From Channallabes apus (taxonomy: Eukaryota > Chordata > Actinopteri > Siluriformes > Clariidae): a stretch of 64,000 bases of DNA. A program made the position numbers and the translations under genes. Positions 61,011 to 64,000 of this stretch are shown here, one piece after another; positions within the stretch are counted from its first letter, which is position 1; each line of letters opens with the position of its first letter. The stretch is taken from NCBI GenBank assembly GCA_030522415.1, contig CM060111.1:46355559-46419558 (forward strand), in the 5' to 3' direction. The notes below the pieces were generated by a model. That model had not been told where the DNA came from, made no database searches, and was given only the letters and a program-made list of their open reading frames with translations.

Positions 61011-61589
61011 TCTCGCCTTGGTGATGTCTAATGCAGGTTAGGGTGTGCAAGCGTTCGTTATGTTTTTTTGTTACATGTTTTATGTTATTAAAAGACTTTT
61101 TTGGTTAAAACACCCCTCTGCACCTATGCCTGCCTTTTATGGCCACGGCAACACCATCAGTTACCACCCCAACGTGACAGATTTGCTAGTGGGCATATAG
61201 TGCTTCTAATAAACAACTCCTCCATGATGTAGAACGTCACAGGTTACTCTGTTGTAACCCTGAAAAGGCGGGAACATCTTTTCATGTTGCCGGTTGTGAA
61301 GAATGTGTGTATCAAACACGCCAGATTTTGGCTTATATAACCACGGTCAGGTGACGTGGATTTTGTCTGAAGGTACGTTCGGTCATGCAGGCAGTGCGGC
61401 ATTGGAGCGCAGCATCTCGTTCCTGCCTTTTCAGGGAACAGGTTTACAGCAAAGTAACCTGAGACGTTCCCTTTCAAAGGCTAGCGTGAAAACGCTATGG
61501 GAACGAGAATACCAACGCCGCCGCACTGCAAGTGTCTGGACCCCAGAGTTGTGTTGCGTGTGCGCACAAAGGCCGAGGAGGTCTCAGAA

Positions 61590-62230
61590 CTATCTCTGGG
61601 AGGCTGACTTGAGGACCCGTGAGCCCGGAGTAGCATGAACATCAAGACTATAAAATCTAACAAATATGTGTGGAGAGGACCAACCTGCCGCATCACACAC
61701 TTGCTGCGGGAGAATACCTCTTGCCAGCGCAATAGATGAGGCAATCCCCCTGGTTGAATGAGCCCTGATTCCTAGAGTCGAAGTGAGCCCACACGCCTCA
61801 TAGGAGAGGGCAATAGCATCTCTCACCCATTGTGACAAGATCTGTGTAGTGGCGGCCACCCCCTGTTTGCGGGCGCCTTAGTATATAAAAAACTGCTCTG
61901 ATTTACGCCACTGGCTGGACGTAAATCTGGAGAGCACGTACTGGACAAGGGAAGTGAAGTCTCTCCTGCTTCAGAGCTGTAAAAGCCGGAGGAGAGAAAG
62001 CTTCAAGATCAACAGGGTGCATGGTTGAGAATGGAACTTTCGGAAGATAGTTCGGGTGAGGCACAAGCCCGAGGACAACGTTTCCTGCAGAAAATAATTC
62101 CAGCGCTGAAACAATTCGGCAGTGGACTGGGTCTACATATTTTGTCATGCACCAACTTTCAAATACATTCCATCTGAGGGCATAAGCTCTTCTAGTGGAG
62201 AGAGCCCTAGCACTTAATCTCAATTACGCT
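61590..62230 (-). pseudogene. DIRS tyrosine recombinase
   Basis: The N-terminal part, STRRAYALRWNVFESWCM (about 62200-62140), resembles the core-binding domain. The catalytic part has GIRAHSTRGIASSIALA (His-X-X-Arg), CDAAGWSSPHIFVRFYSLDV (GW block and terminal Tyr). Frames change at about 61900. The upstream catalytic Arg was not found with certainty. Confidence 0.7.
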
Positions 62231-62639
62231 GGCCAGAAGACCAGCTTGACTTAGTTGGTCCCGTTCAGGGGCCAAACGTGAAGGTTCCAAAGCTTGGGCC
62301 GGGGATGAAATATTGTCCCCTGCGCCTGAGACAAAAGATCCCTCCTCAGTGGAATCACCGACGGTGAGCCTTCGAGGAGAGATATTAGATCTAAGAACCA
62401 CACTCTGGTCGACCAACGGGGCACTATCAGTAAGAGGCGCAAACCCTGTTGACGATCCTCGCCAAGACTCCGGGAGCAGAGCTATCTGAAAAAATGCATA
62501 AAGACGTAATCTGGGCCACGTACAGGCCAAGGCGTCCGGACCCAGGGGAGCTGGAAGAGTCAGAGAGTAGTAAAGGGGACATTTGCTGTTTCTTGCAAGG
62601 CAAAGAGGTCCACCTCTGCTACATAAAATCTCTCCCAGA

Positions 62640-63135
62640 TTGACTGACTGCTGACTAGCTTGACTGGACAGCATATCTGCTCCCACATTCATATGCCCTG
62701 GAATGTAAATCACCCTGAGGGACAGGAACTTGTCCTGTGCCCAAAGCAGAACCTGGTGTACTAGCTTATTCAAGCGGCGCGATTAATATATGAGACTACG
62801 GTAGTGTAGTCCACCCGTACTAGGACATGGTAGCCTCTCAACTGCTGGAGGAAGTGCTTTAGGGCCAGAAATAGAGCCATCATTTTGAGGCAATTGATGT
62901 GCCGCGCGAGAAGATGACCTCTCCAGCTCCCTTGGGCTGGACAGCCATCTAAGACTGCACCCCAGCCCGTGAGGGAAGCGTCTGTCGTTAGCATCTTGCG
63001 ACGACAAGACGGACTTAGAGTGGGACCCAGAGTCAAAAACGGGGGTCTGAACCACATAGAAAGGGTACAAAGCCCCTGGCGCGTAACCCTTATTGGGGAT
63101 TGGACTTCAAGTGAAATCCCCTGGTTCTTAGCCAC
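62640..63135 (-). pseudogene. DIRS RNase H region
   Basis: LTTDASLTGWGAVLDGCPAQ (about 63005-62945; first catalytic Asp), LLARHINCLKMMALFLALKH (Glu region), VRVDYTTVVSYINRA (Asp), then IYIPGHMNVGADMLSSQ (about 62715-62665). This order is typical of DIRS RNase H. Confidence 0.75.
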
Positions 63136-63720
63136 AACTGAAATGCTCTCATGTGCCCAAAGGTATCACCGTGGATGCAGCTGCCATGAGAGCTAAAGAT
63201 CTCTGAAAGTGATGAACAGTCACTTTCTGGTCTAGCTTGATTTCCTTGTGGGTGTTGAGAATGGATTTGACACGAGTGGAAGACAGCTGTGTCAGCCTTA
63301 CGATCGAATCCCATGTGACACCGAAATATATTGTCCTCTGAACAGGAAAGAGCACACTTTTCGTGGCGTTGGGTGTCAATCCTAAGAAACAAATATGAGC
63401 TAGGACGACATCCTGATGCCGAAGTGCTAGCTACTGAGACTGGGCCAGCCAGTCGTCTATGTAATTCAAAATACGGATGCCCTTGAGTCGTAAGAGCCAG
63501 TCACAAGTGCCTCTCTGCGAAAACCATCACAGCCATAAAACAGTCGATAGCACGAGCCGTCTGCTTTGTTGCACGAAGAGACAAGTCTGTGGCCCGGCGT
63601 AACTCCAGAACGTCCTATCTTCAAGAGCCTACCAGTGCTCAAGTCTCTCAGCAGGTCAGCCAGGTAGGCCTGCAAAACCGCCAGGGTGTGCAATGGAGCA
63701 CCAACCTGACCTGCTGCCTG
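63136..63720 (-). pseudogene. DIRS reverse transcriptase end
   Basis: The RT box YIDD lies at 63463-63452 (LNYIDDWLAQSQ) and is followed by a stop, then LTPNATKSVLFPVQRTIYF and GVTWDSIVRLTQLSSTRVKS. Upstream traces (AVMVFAERH) extend to about 63600. Frameshifts are present. Confidence 0.7.
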
Positions 63721-64000
63721 AAAAGCTTTTCCCTCCAGGGAAGATGAAAGTCTACACAGGTTGAAAGGGAGAGTTAGCTTTTCAGGGAGAATGATGTCCC
63801 AGGAGATAGAAGCATCTCTCCTATCTGGGAATCATCATATAACCCCGCGCTTCCACATCAACTATATTTAAATAAATAAATAAGTCGATGGCAAGAAAAC
63901 ACGGGATGAGTACAGCTTACTCCATGAAAGGGTTAACTCATCATGGAGATTGCTAAGAAAAGGGAGAGAGCGTTGTTGAGGCTCCGCCCGCCGGCCACCC

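Larger units (their letters stand above)
59244..61179 (+). repeat. solo LTR, 1.9 kb, with nested repeats
   Basis: It starts TGTAAGGAATCG and ends CCAACGTGACA, with perfect 5-bp target duplications GATTT (59239-59243, 61180-61184). No internal coding region is present, so it is an LTR left by recombination. It contains a MITE (59512-60095), CTCTGTGTCTCC-type minisatellites (60160-60330, 60530-60680), TGTTTAGCTAA repeats (60350-60500) and a 64-bp tandem array (60700-61010). Orientation is set by TG...CA only and is uncertain. It lies in a ggt1 intron. Confidence 0.75.
61232..64000 (-). mobile_element. DIRS-type retrotransposon (partial or whole)
   Basis: RT, RNase H and tyrosine recombinase follow on the minus strand in DIRS order, with no DDE integrase. 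Arms GGTTACTCTGTTGTAACCC (61232-61250) and the reverse complement near 61430-61465 (ACAGCAAAGTAACC) form the inverted repeat typical of DIRS ends. The right end is not reached. It lies in the ggt1 intron upstream of 59065. The coding frames are broken. Confidence 0.75.

Overview
Organism and setting. The window looks like nuclear DNA of a ray-finned (teleost) fish, perhaps a catfish or another otophysan. I infer this from spliced vertebrate genes, teleost-type Tc1, L2-like, DIRS, Pao and sushi-type elements, and tRNA-derived SINEs. No species-diagnostic gene is present. There are no prokaryotic features.

Host genes. Only two host genes are visible, and both are gamma-glutamyltransferases (GGT). 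The 3' half of a ggt5-like gene lies on the + strand (six exons, 735-4448). The 3' half of a ggt1-like gene lies on the - strand (five exons, 53965-59065). They point tail to tail, and their 5' exons lie outside the window. The ggt1-like copy has replaced two residues of the donor pocket that are usually conserved. A relict of a second ggt1-type 3' UTR sits just downstream of the ggt5-like gene (4990-5385), so the locus has been duplicated or rearranged.

The ~49 kb between them is almost all transposable elements. 5.4-8.8 kb: LINE fragments with an inserted SINE. 9.2-15.0 kb: a decayed endogenous retrovirus whose integrase is split by a Tc1 element. 15.0-36.3 kb: a stack of nested insertions. 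An old LINE (A) is split by a younger LINE (B, 15808-36104) with a 9-bp target duplication. LINE B is itself split by a second Tc1 (18473-20089), a chromodomain Ty3/Gypsy element on the - strand (20506-25954) and a large Ty3/Gypsy element on the + strand (26063-34526). Both Gypsy elements have near-identical LTRs and long open frames, so they are recent. 36.4-41.9 kb: a third Tc1, a Harbinger fragment, and an almost complete two-gene PIF/Harbinger with a CTG target duplication. 42-53 kb: SINEs, a HARBI1 relic, a Tc1 relic, an integrase-less Gypsy relic with an interrupted LTR, and a candidate Helitron end.

The ggt1 introns hold a Pao remnant (about 55.8-57.9 kb), a solo LTR with GATTT target duplication (59244-61179) and a DIRS-type element (61.2 kb to the window end).

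No CRISPR array, operon or obvious new multi-gene system is present. The most interesting signals are the altered GGT donor pocket, the relict GGT 3' UTR, the two young Gypsy elements (a possible self-priming site in one, a possible -1 frameshift in the other) and the readable order of nested insertions.
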